NCBI GenBank assembly: GCA_022792755.1
Contig: JAAWBP010000094.1
Location: 1-19,188, forward strand
Reading direction: 5' to 3'
DNA length: 19,188 nucleotides
Source: Oscillospiraceae bacterium
GTDB taxonomy: Bacteria; Bacillota; Clostridia; Oscillospirales; Ruminococcaceae
The translations under genes and the position numbers were made by a program. Shown piece by piece: positions 6,419 through 13,525 of this stretch; within the stretch, counting starts at the first letter, position 1; each line of letters begins with the position of its first letter. The notes beneath the pieces were generated by a model. It saw nothing but the letters and a program-made list of their open reading frames with translations, ran no database searches and was not told the origin of the DNA.

Positions 6419-6660
6419 ACAAGGTTCCCTCAGCCGTTGCATGCTTTGCCTGCGCTCACGGCGTGAGGTTGTTATTGCCGAAGGCAACAAGGTTCCCGGG
6501 TACCCGCCAGCAATCTTCGATCGCGTCTGCGGGTGGGGTTCTTATTACAAGCCGCAGGCGAGTAACAAGGTTCTCTGAAACAGCCTGAATCTTTGATTCA
6601 GCAACTGTTTCGTGAGGTTCTTATTATACCATGAAGGCAAAGCCGGAATGGTATAATCGG
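6419..6660. repeat. Array of hairpins joined by conserved linkers
   Basis: This gene-free stretch between the ATPase and trxA is built of alternating large and small hairpins with recurring linkers. CAAGGTTC occurs at 6420-6427, 6488-6495 and 6566-6573. GGTT(C/G)TTATT occurs at 6467-6475, 6537-6546 and 6616-6625. The stems between them differ: CCTCA-GCCGT with ACGGC-G-TGAGG (6428-6468); TTGCC-GAA-GGCAA (6475-6487); ACCCGC with GCGGGT (6502-6534); TTAC with GTAA (6545-6565); TGAAACAG with CTGTTTCG enclosing CTGAATC-TTT-GATTCAG (6576-6612); and the 10-base ATTATACCAT with ATGGTATAAT (6623-6657). Linkers are conserved while stems vary but keep pairing. On the minus strand it would be transcribed between the pump gene and trxA. 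I do not recognise a named repeat family. Confidence 0.7.
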
Positions 6661-6802
6661 CCATTGGGGCGGAAGTGAGCAGCGCGAGCAGATCGTCCCG
6701 GCCATGAAATCGAGTATAATAGCTACTTTGCGGATATTATACCACAAATCCCTAAAATCGGAAACCTTTTCAGAGAAAACAGCGGATAATTTTCAGATTG
6801 AT
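6658..6802. other. Gene-free stretch between the hairpin array and the pump gene
   Basis: A further imperfect hairpin runs from about 6658 to 6705, with GGCCATTGGGGCGGA facing TCGTCCCGGCC. It is followed by TATAAT motifs on both strands: plus strand 6715-6720 and minus strand 6741-6736. The latter reads TGGTATAAT, an extended -10 facing trxA. No strong terminator is seen just after the pump gene, so read-through into the array is possible. Confidence 0.45.
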
Positions 6803-9520
6803 TTATCTTTGCTCTTCATTTTTTGGGTGGGCAAACTGTTTCCGAACAGCTTTGAACAGCGCGGACAGAACCGGAACAGCCAGGCAGTAGAGAAAAACTT
6901 TGAGGAGGTCGAGGCCGGATAGGGCAACGGTGGAAAAGATCGGCTGAAGGGGTGCAAGATAAATCGCCCCAAACACGACGGAGGCCGAGAGCAGAACCGC
7001 TAGAATCAGCTTGATGTTGTTGAAGTACCGGATCGTGAAGAGGGACTTTGTCTCGCTTTTGCATTCAAAAACGTGGATCAGCTGTGTCATAACCAAGGTG
7101 AGGAATGCAGCGGTTCGGGCGATTTCGACCTGCTGATAGGTGTTGTAGAACGAGACGAAGACAGCGAGGGTGGTCAGCCCGATCAGGCAGCCTCGGAAGA
7201 GGATGGTGGTGAGCAGCCCGCCCGAAAAAACGCCGTCGCTTCTGCGGCGGGGGCGGCGGCTCATCACGTCGTCTTCAGCCGGTTCCAGCCCAAGCGCGAT
7301 GGCCGGCGGCCCGTCGGTTGCCAGGTTGACGAGCAGGATTTGAATCGGGAGCAGGACGACCGGAAGCCCCATCAGGATTCCCAAGAACATCGTGAGCACT
7401 TCTCCAATGTTGCAGGAAAGCAGGTAGCGGATGAATTTTCGGATGTTGCTGTAGATGACCCTTCCTTCCTCAACTGCCGCGACCAGGGTGGCAAAGTTGT
7501 CATCCAGCAGGATCAGGTCACTCGCTTCCTTGGTGACGTCACTCCCGCCGATCCCCATTGAAACGCCGATGTCCGCTTCTTTGATGGCAGGGGCGTCGTT
7601 GACGCCGTCTCCTGTCATAGCGACGACATGGCCGTGGCGTTTGAGGGATTTTACAATCCGCAGCTTGTGATGTGGACTGACACGAGCGAAAACGGTGGTC
7701 TGATTGACTGCTAAGTCAAGCTCACTGTCTCCCATCTTTTCCAGCTCCGCACCTGTGAGAACCCGGTCGCCTTTGTGGAAGATGCCGATCTGTTCGGCGA
7801 TGGCCTGGGCGGTGGTGCGGTGATCCCCAGTGATCATAACCGTGCGGATTCCCGCTTTGTTGCAGACGCGGATCGCTTTTTTGGCTTCTTTTCGGGGCGG
7901 GTCGATCATTCCGGCGAGGCCGAGGAAGATGAAATCCTCCTCCTCTTTTCCCGCATTCGGCGCGGAAAGCTCTTTGACGGCGAACCCGATGACCCGAAGC
8001 GCTTTAGACGCCATTTCCTCATTCTGCTCCATAATTCCACTGCGGCGCTGCCTGGTTAAAAAAACGTCGTCCTGCTCCACCTTCACCTTGGCGCATTTTT
8101 CTAAGAGGATGTCTGGCGCTCCTTTGATGAACAGGAAGGTTTTTCCGTCTAACGCCCGGGCGGTGACCGTCATATACTTTTTCGCGCTGTCGAATGGATC
8201 TTCATCGGTTTTACTGTAGTGGGAAAGAACCTGTTCGGCCTTGATCCCGGCTTTTTCGGCCGCAACCAGCAGTGCAAGCTCGGTCGGGTCGCCGGAGTAT
8301 TCCTCGTTTTTTGTTCCGGTGAGGCGGGCATTGTTGCACAGTACGGCACAGTCCAGCAGCATCCGGAGCCCTTTTCCGGCCACTGCGGGATGGCCGTTCT
8401 CCGTCAGTTCACCGTGGCAGTCGTAGCCGTCCCCCTCCAGGTCGTAGCTGTGTCCCGGCAGCATGATCCGCCGGACAGTCATTCGGTTCTGGGTCAGTGT
8501 CCCGGTTTTGTCAGAGCAGATTACACTGGCGCAGCCTAGGGTTTCCACCGCGTGGAGACGGCGGATGAGTGCCTGGCGCTTGACCATCCGTTTGACAGCG
8601 AGGGCGAGGGCGATGGTGACAATAGCGGGGAGCCCCTCCGGGACGGCGGCAACCGCCAGCGAAACGCCGGTGATCAGCATATTGATCGCATTTTCACCGT
8701 GCAGGATTCCTGCAACTGAAACGACAGCGCAGATGATCAGACAGCCGATCGCAATATATTTTCCAAGCTCATCCAGCTTTTTTTGCAGCGGAGTCGCTTC
8801 CTCTTCGATCGAGCTGAGCATTCCGGCGATGCCGCCCATTTTGGTCCGCATTCCGGTCGCAGAAATCCGGAACCTGGCCCGCCCCTTAGTGACGATCGTC
8901 CCCATGAAAACCTTTGCGTCGTCCGGCAGCGAATCGGGCGGAGCGGAAAAATCCCCTGCAAATTTATTGACGGGGACGGATTCTCCAGTCAGGATCGATT
9001 CATCGGCTGCAAGCGCGGTCTGATGGAGGATCACTCCGTCAGCCGGCACTTTATCCCCGGCTTCCAGTTCGACAACGTCCCCGGCCACTAAGTCAGATGC
9101 GGGGATTTCCCGCATCACGCCGTCGCGGTATACCCGCGCGGTGGGAGCCGCCATCTTTTTAAGGGCCTCCAAGGTGCGCTCTGTGCGGAATTCCTGCACA
9201 AATCCGAGAAGCGCGTTTAAAACGACGATTGCGGCGATCGCCGCCGCTTCGGTCATTTCGCCCATGCAGGCAGATATCACCGTGCTGATGAGCAGGATGA
9301 TAACAAGGATATCCTTGAACTGGCTGAGCAATATTTTGAAAGCACTGATCCTTTGGGCGCCTGAAAGCTGGTTCTTTCCGTCCTTCGCAAGGAGGCGCTC
9401 CGCTTCACGGGAACTGAGCCCGAGAGCGCTGTGGGAAATTCCGCTTCGGCGCCTTTTTTCACCCGGCGCCTGCTCCGCGGCTTCTGTGAGGTCTTTTTGA
9501 AACACTTCAAGCAACTTCAC
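6803..9520 (-). CDS. P-type calcium-transporting ATPase (PMCA/SERCA-like)
   Basis: This is an inner-membrane pump that uses ATP to export Ca2+. The 905-residue product has the full P2-type layout: cation-ATPase N-terminal region with membrane helices M1-M2, actuator loop with TGES (Glu180), M4 with PEGLPA (Glu295), phosphorylation site DKTGT (Asp337), nucleotide domain with KGAPD, hinge MTGDGVNDAPA, and six C-terminal helices. Ion ligands known from SERCA are present in M4 (Glu295), M5 (Asn704, Glu707) and M6 (Asn732, Thr735, Asp736). The M8 glutamate of SERCA site I is Gln813, as in plasma-membrane pumps, so one Ca2+ per cycle is likely. The start is GTG at 9520, preceded by AAAGGAAG. It is transcribed away from trxB and towards trxA. 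Another divalent cation cannot be excluded. Confidence 0.93.
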   Translation of the reverse strand: MKLLEVFQKDLTEAAEQAPGEKRRRSGISHSALGLSSREAERLLAKDGKNQLSGAQRISAFKILLSQFKDILVIILLISTVISACMGEMTEAAAIAAIVVLNALLGFVQEFRTERTLEALKKMAAPTARVYRDGVMREIPASDLVAGDVVELEAGDKVPADGVILHQTALAADESILTGESVPVNKFAGDFSAPPDSLPDDAKVFMGTIVTKGRARFRISATGMRTKMGGIAGMLSSIEEEATPLQKKLDELGKYIAIGCLIICAVVSVAGILHGENAINMLITGVSLAVAAVPEGLPAIVTIALALAVKRMVKRQALIRRLHAVETLGCASVICSDKTGTLTQNRMTVRRIMLPGHSYDLEGDGYDCHGELTENGHPAVAGKGLRMLLDCAVLCNNARLTGTKNEEYSGDPTELALLVAAEKAGIKAEQVLSHYSKTDEDPFDSAKKYMTVTARALDGKTFLFIKGAPDILLEKCAKVKVEQDDVFLTRQRRSGIMEQNEEMASKALRVIGFAVKELSAPNAGKEEEDFIFLGLAGMIDPPRKEAKKAIRVCNKAGIRTVMITGDHRTTAQAIAEQIGIFHKGDRVLTGAELEKMGDSELDLAVNQTTVFARVSPHHKLRIVKSLKRHGHVVAMTGDGVNDAPAIKEADIGVSMGIGGSDVTKEASDLILLDDNFATLVAAVEEGRVIYSNIRKFIRYLLSCNIGEVLTMFLGILMGLPVVLLPIQILLVNLATDGPPAIALGLEPAEDDVMSRRPRRRSDGVFSGGLLTTILFRGCLIGLTTLAVFVSFYNTYQQVEIARTAAFLTLVMTQLIHVFECKSETKSLFTIRYFNNIKLILAVLLSASVVFGAIYLAPLQPIFSTVALSGLDLLKVFLYCLAVPVLSALFKAVRKQFAHPKNEEQR

Positions 9521-9608
9521 CGCAATCTTCCTTTCTTTTCACCATGACTAGTCCATTTATATTCTCAGGTCGTCCCGAATATGCCGTCTATCCGCAGACA
9601 GGCACATA

Positions 9609-9636
9609 TTGACATTTTTATGGGAAATAGTAGAAT
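9609..9636 (+). promoter_or_regulatory. Promoter of trxB
   Basis: A perfect TTGACA (9609-9614) is followed by TAGAAT (9631-9636) at a 16-base spacing, about 25 bases before the ribosome binding site. It lies in the 141-base gap shared with the divergent ATPase gene, whose own promoter I could not place with confidence. Confidence 0.7.
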
Positions 9637-9661
9637 GGTGATAAAAGAAGAGGTGAATCGT

Positions 9662-10579
9662 ATGGCACAGCATTATCAAACGGCGATTATCGGAGCGGGA
9701 ATGGCGGGCTTGACCGCAGCGTTGTATGCGGCCCGTTCGGGATTGAGTGTCCTTGTAATAGAAAACAAAATGGCGGGAGGGCAGATCGTCACCTCCCCCG
9801 AGGTGGAAAATTACCCCGGCATTGTACAAATTTCCGGATTTGACTTGACCGAGGTTCTTCGGAAACAGGCGGAAACCTTTGGCGCGGTTTTAGCGAGCGG
9901 CGAGGCGGAGGAGCTCGATTTGGCGGCGACTCCCAAAACGTTTCGGCTGGGTGGCGAAGCGTATACCGCCGATACGGTGATCCTCGCAAACGGTGCGGAA
10001 CATCGGAAACTCGGCTGCCCTGGCGAAGGGGAGCTGACCGGGCGGGGTGTGTCTTACTGTGCGACCTGTGACGGCGCCTTTTTCCGCGGGAAAGAGGTCT
10101 GTATTGTCGGCGGGGGAAACACTGCGCTGGACGACGCGCTTTATCTGGCAAGGATCTGCCAAAAAGTGTATCTGGTTCATCGCCGGGAGGAATTCCGCGC
10201 GAGCGCAGTCACGGTCGACCGGGTGCTGAAGAACGAGCGCATCTCATTTATCCCCAACTCCCAGGTGAAAGAGATAAGGGGAGAGGGAAAGGTCTCCTCT
10301 GCGCTGCTTGTAAACCGGGACGGAAAAGAAACGGAGCTTTCAGTCGAGGCGGTGTTTATTGCTGTCGGGCTGAAACCGGAAAACGAAGTGTTTGCGCCGC
10401 AGATTTTGCTTGAGGATGGTTATATCAAGGCGGGAGAAGATTGTTTGACAAACCTTCCCGGTGTTTTTGCGGCGGGCGATACGCGGACAAAGCTGCTCCG
10501 CCAGCTGGTGACGGCTGCGGCGGACGGCGCTGTGGCGGCTGTTCAGGCGGAAACCTATCTCCGCGAACAGAAAGGCTGA
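9662..10579 (+). CDS. trxB: Thioredoxin-disulfide reductase
   Basis: This FAD flavoenzyme uses NADPH to reduce thioredoxin. The 305-residue product matches the low-molecular-weight bacterial type. An FAD Rossmann motif GAGMAG is near the N-terminus, the redox motif CATC (Cys133, Cys136) comes next with D following, and a second nucleotide fold has GGGNTA. HRREEFRA is the arginine-rich signature for NADPH rather than NADH. A C-terminal FAD segment contains GVFAAGDTR. The ATG at 9662 follows GAAGAGGTG at 9648-9655; upstream in-frame starts would precede or overlap the promoter. The gene stands alone, with a strong promoter in front and a strong hairpin terminator behind. Confidence 0.96.
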   Translation: MAQHYQTAIIGAGMAGLTAALYAARSGLSVLVIENKMAGGQIVTSPEVENYPGIVQISGFDLTEVLRKQAETFGAVLASGEAEELDLAATPKTFRLGGEAYTADTVILANGAEHRKLGCPGEGELTGRGVSYCATCDGAFFRGKEVCIVGGGNTALDDALYLARICQKVYLVHRREEFRASAVTVDRVLKNERISFIPNSQVKEIRGEGKVSSALLVNRDGKETELSVEAVFIAVGLKPENEVFAPQILLEDGYIKAGEDCLTNLPGVFAAGDTRTKLLRQLVTAAADGAVAAVQAETYLREQKG

Positions 10580-10595
10580 GAGCTCATGAAGAAGT

Positions 10596-10636
10596 AAAGG
10601 GCAAGACAGACTATTTTAGTCTGTCTTGCCCTTTTT
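10596..10636 (+). terminator. Intrinsic terminator of trxB
   Basis: An 18-base perfect stem, 10596-10613 with 10617-10634, has a TTT loop. The right arm ends in a run of five T. The A-rich left base would also let it stop transcripts from the other strand. Confidence 0.92.
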
Positions 10637-10714
10637 CGTACCATGTGACCTACTATGACGCTTTTGAAGAAAGTGTCTGTGGGACGGAACGATCAACTGG
10701 AATCGGCGATGCTG

Positions 10715-10912
10715 TCAAATCAATTCCAAAGCCCTTTTATAGAGGAGATCTAATTCGCAGCCGCAGCTTCCACACTCTTTGTCCGCTTGCTCGATTGCCG
10801 ATACTAAAGTGTCTTTATCGGATTTTCCATCTAGCCATTGCTGTGCCGGAACAGATATCAATTCCCAACCCGATGCAGCAAACTTCTCCATGATAAATTT
10901 TAACTCTTCCAT
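10715..10912 (-). CDS. Small CxxCxC protein, unknown function
   Basis: The 65-residue product is not one I can name. It looks like a real gene: a plausible amphipathic composition, a conserved-looking core (SGWELISVPAQQWLDGK) and a cysteine cluster CGSCGC (Cys47, Cys50, Cys52) followed by ELDLLYKRALELI. The cluster could bind a metal or be redox active; that is inference. There is no signal peptide or membrane helix. The ribosome binding site is weak. GAAAGGGG lies about 13 bases before the ATG, longer than usual, and GAAG abuts the start. A probable promoter lies about 50 bases upstream. It sits downstream of the rhamnosidase gene on the same strand. Confidence 0.65.
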   Translation of the reverse strand: MEELKFIMEKFAASGWELISVPAQQWLDGKSDKDTLVSAIEQADKECGSCGCELDLLYKRALELI

Positions 10913-10965
10913 CTTCGAAATAATACCCCTTTCAAATTGACAAGTTCCAATCGGACTGCCGGCTC

Positions 10966-10994
10966 ATTATAAAGCAGCGGATAAACTCTTAAAA
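10966..10994 (-). promoter_or_regulatory. Possible promoter of the small CxxCxC protein gene
   Basis: On the minus strand, TTTTAA (10994-10989) precedes a perfect TATAAT (10971-10966) with 17 bases between. The start codon lies about 54 bases downstream. The -35 is weak. Confidence 0.45.
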
Positions 10995-11043
10995 ACGGTA
11001 GAATTGGTTCCCCCAAATGCACTCCGTTGTAACGAACCGGCGC

Positions 11044-13254
11044 TCAAAGAGTATAGACGTACTCTCCGGGGTCGGCCTCCTCCTCTTTTCCGCCGAGCAC
11101 GATGGTCGCGGTGCTTCCCTCTGGAACGGTGAAGCGATAGGTGACTTTGCCGTCCGCATTTCTCTTCCAGGAGGATTTGATGATTCCATACCGGGTTTCC
11201 AGCGAGGTGTTGACAAACTGAATCCGCGGGTCGGCAACCGGGCGGAGCAGTACATGCCGATACCCCGGCGCGCTTTCAACCGGGTTGATCCCGCCCATGA
11301 CGCTGTACATCCAAGCAGCGACCGCGCCGTAGGAATAATGGTTGAAGGAGTTCATGGAGGTACTCCACATGCTGCCGTCGGGCCGCAGGCTGTCCCAGTG
11401 CTCCCAGATGGTGGTCGCCCCCTGGTTGACCGAGAAGAGCCAGGAAGGGAACTCCTCTTGGAGCAGCAGCGAATAGGCGATGTCGTCATAACCATACTTG
11501 GAAAGAACGGTCATCAGATAGGCAGTGCCGATAAATCCAGTCTTTAGCTTGTTTCCGTTTTCCCGCAGCAGCTGAGCCAGCCGTTCGGCAAATGCCTCGG
11601 GGCCGTCCACCAGGTCGAAAGAAAGGGCGACGACATAGGCAGTCTGGGTGTCGCTTGTCAGCTTGCCGCCTTTGACATATTGGTGGTTAAATTCCCTGCG
11701 GATCTTCTTGTAAAGCTCCTCATACTCAGTCATGTCGCTTCCCAAAACCTTTCCGGCCTTTACAAAGAGAGAGGTCGAATAGGCGTAGTAGGCGGTTGCA
11801 ATCAACCCAACGTCAGTCGGGCCGACGCGTTCACCCTCCTCGCAGTCGATCGCCAGCCAATCCCCAAAGTGGAATCCGGTATTCCAGAGGAATTCATTGT
11901 CCCCGGATTGACGGATCCAGTCGACATGCGCCTTCATACTTTCGAACTGCTCCGCCAAAAAGCTCTTGTCGCCGTAGGCGAGGTAGAGCTGCCAGGGGCA
12001 GATCACCGCTGCATCCGCCCAGCCGCTCGAGTTTTTCTCGCCGTCGTCCTTGATCCCGCTGTCTGCCGCGCTATCGTCTGTTTCCAGAACGGCTGGGATT
12101 ACATATGGGACGCGGCCGTCGGCAAACTGGTCGGCCTTTAAATCGTGCAGCCACTTGCGGAAGAACCGCCGCACATCGTAGTTATAGGTCGCCGTCTGGA
12201 TAAAGACCTGCGCATCCCCTGTCCAGCCGAGGCGTTCATCGCGCTGCGGGCAGTCGGTGGGAACATCGATAAAGTTCCCCTTCTGGCTCCGGATGACGTT
12301 GCGGTAGAGCTGGTTGACCTTTTCGTTGGAGCACTCGAAAAATCCGGTTCGTTTCATATCCGAGCAGATGACGACGGCGGTGAAATCTTCCAAATTCACC
12401 TCTCCCGGCCACTGATCAAGCCGGATGTAGCGGAACCCTTGGAAGGTGTAGTGCGGCTGGTAGATTTCTTCCCCTCCGGCGCAGATATAACGGATTTTCT
12501 GTTTGGCGCTGCGCAGGTTTTCGGTGTAGAAATTGCCGTTTTTGTCTAAAACCTCCGCGTGGGAAAGCTCTGCGGCCTCTCCGGCGTTCCCTTTGACCTT
12601 GAAGCGGACATAGCCCGCTATATTTTCCCCGAAGTCGATCACCGTCTCGCCTTTGGGTGTGTGGATCAGTTCGACGGGTTTGAGCTCCTCGATTTCTCGG
12701 ATTTCCTCCCCCTCCTGCGGGATCAACACATCTTTGCTGAAAGGAAAAATTTTAACCGGCTTCCAGTCGGACGGCTGGATTCTGGCGTCGTAGGTTTCCC
12801 CATCGTAAAGCTCGCTGAACAGGACGGCTCCCGGGGCGGAAAGCCAGCTGGAATCAGTTCGGATTTCCTCATGTGACCCATCGGTGTATTCCAGCGTGAG
12901 GCTGGCGATCAGCGCCGTTTCGTCCGACCAGAAATGACTGTGCCCGTTCCAGGCGAGCCGTCCCACGCACCAGCCGTTTCCAACCCCGACTGTGAGGGTA
13001 TTGTCCTGTCTGATCAGCTCTGTGACATCATAAGTTTGGTATTGCAGCCGTTTGCGGTAGCTCGTCCAGCCGGGGGCCAGGACGAATTGACCGATCCGCC
13101 TGCCGTTGAGTGCCGCCTCGTAAACGCCGAGAGCAGACAACTCCAAAACAGCGCGTTTTACCTTTTTGGACGAAGAAAATGTTTTTTGAAAGACGGGTGC
13201 GGCAGTTCCCAAAGGAACGGGGGATGAGATAAACTCAGCAGTTTGAATTCCCAT
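11044..13254 (-). CDS. Alpha-L-rhamnosidase, GH78 family
   Basis: This enzyme hydrolyses terminal alpha-L-rhamnosyl groups from glycosides. The 736-residue product begins with the rhamnosidase N-terminal beta domain (about 15-155, with LSALGVYEAALNGRRIG and LAPGWTSYRKRLQYQTYDVT). A second beta-sandwich follows (about 190-295), then the (alpha/alpha)6 catalytic domain (about 300-645) and a C-terminal beta domain. The GH78 signature DCPQRDERLGWTGD spans 334-347, with Glu340 as the probable general acid; Glu618 in TIWEHWDS is the probable base. It is shorter than many family members and lacks an extra N-terminal module. No signal peptide is present, so it should act on imported rhamnosides. AAAAAGGAG before the ATG sets the start. 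It is divergent from rhaB and probably shares its control region. Confidence 0.93.
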   Translation of the reverse strand: MGIQTAEFISSPVPLGTAAPVFQKTFSSSKKVKRAVLELSALGVYEAALNGRRIGQFVLAPGWTSYRKRLQYQTYDVTELIRQDNTLTVGVGNGWCVGRLAWNGHSHFWSDETALIASLTLEYTDGSHEEIRTDSSWLSAPGAVLFSELYDGETYDARIQPSDWKPVKIFPFSKDVLIPQEGEEIREIEELKPVELIHTPKGETVIDFGENIAGYVRFKVKGNAGEAAELSHAEVLDKNGNFYTENLRSAKQKIRYICAGGEEIYQPHYTFQGFRYIRLDQWPGEVNLEDFTAVVICSDMKRTGFFECSNEKVNQLYRNVIRSQKGNFIDVPTDCPQRDERLGWTGDAQVFIQTATYNYDVRRFFRKWLHDLKADQFADGRVPYVIPAVLETDDSAADSGIKDDGEKNSSGWADAAVICPWQLYLAYGDKSFLAEQFESMKAHVDWIRQSGDNEFLWNTGFHFGDWLAIDCEEGERVGPTDVGLIATAYYAYSTSLFVKAGKVLGSDMTEYEELYKKIRREFNHQYVKGGKLTSDTQTAYVVALSFDLVDGPEAFAERLAQLLRENGNKLKTGFIGTAYLMTVLSKYGYDDIAYSLLLQEEFPSWLFSVNQGATTIWEHWDSLRPDGSMWSTSMNSFNHYSYGAVAAWMYSVMGGINPVESAPGYRHVLLRPVADPRIQFVNTSLETRYGIIKSSWKRNADGKVTYRFTVPEGSTATIVLGGKEEEADPGEYVYTL

Positions 13255-13342
13255 ACGGATTCTCCTTTTTTGTCGATGATTTGCCTGAAAACTCAGGACT
13301 CCCGAATTGCGCGAAGTGAAAAGAGAGTGACTCCCGTTTCTC

Positions 13343-13361
13343 TTATTATACGTTATAATAA
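13343..13361. promoter_or_regulatory. Palindrome with -10 motifs on both strands
   Basis: TTATTATA and TATAATAA are perfect inverted repeats separated by CGT. The minus-strand TATAAT (13350-13345) is placed about 90 bases before the rhamnosidase start, with TTGTAT (13372-13367) 16 bases upstream as a weak -35. The symmetry also gives TATAAT on the plus strand at 13354-13359. Confidence 0.5.
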
Positions 13362-13377
13362 ACGAAATACAAGAGAC

Positions 13378-13416
13378 AAATAAGGACGTAGTTTCAATAA
13401 AATAACGTCCTTATTT
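13378..13416. promoter_or_regulatory. Probable operator between the rhamnosidase and rhaB
   Basis: The 12-base arms AAATAAGGACGT (13378-13389) and ACGTCCTTATTT (13405-13416) are perfect inverted repeats with a 15-base gap, centred between the two divergent promoters. The right arm overlaps the -35 position of the rhaB promoter. The placement suits a regulator binding site for both operons; the AraC-family gene downstream is the natural candidate. A hairpin in RNA is possible but less suited to the position. Confidence 0.6.
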
Positions 13417-13439
13417 TCCATTCTTCAAGACGCTATAAT
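13411..13439 (+). promoter_or_regulatory. Promoter of rhaBAD
   Basis: A perfect TATAAT at 13434-13439 has only a poor -35 (TTATTT, 13411-13416) at 17 bases. That -35 is overlapped by the right arm of the inverted repeat, as expected for a promoter that needs an activator. Confidence 0.6.
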
Positions 13440-13445
13440 GAATTT

Positions 13446-13509
13446 GCCGCTGAAATCTTAAAATCTGTCGGAATTGTGTAGAAAGGTTACAGAGCTCTTT
13501 TCCAGCGGC
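13446..13509 (+). promoter_or_regulatory. Stem closing the rhaB leader
   Basis: GCCGCTG (13446-13452), close to the expected transcription start, is complementary to CAGCGGC (13503-13509), which directly precedes the rhaB ribosome binding site. The 50 bases between them show no obvious riboswitch. The stem may be chance or may shape access to the ribosome binding site. Confidence 0.3.
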
Positions 13510-13525
13510 CTGAGGAGGTGCAGAC

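Noticed and set aside
6419..6660. CRISPR array
   Set aside because: The recurring units are only 8-10 bases, alternate between two types, and flank paired hairpins instead of unique spacers; no cas gene is present.
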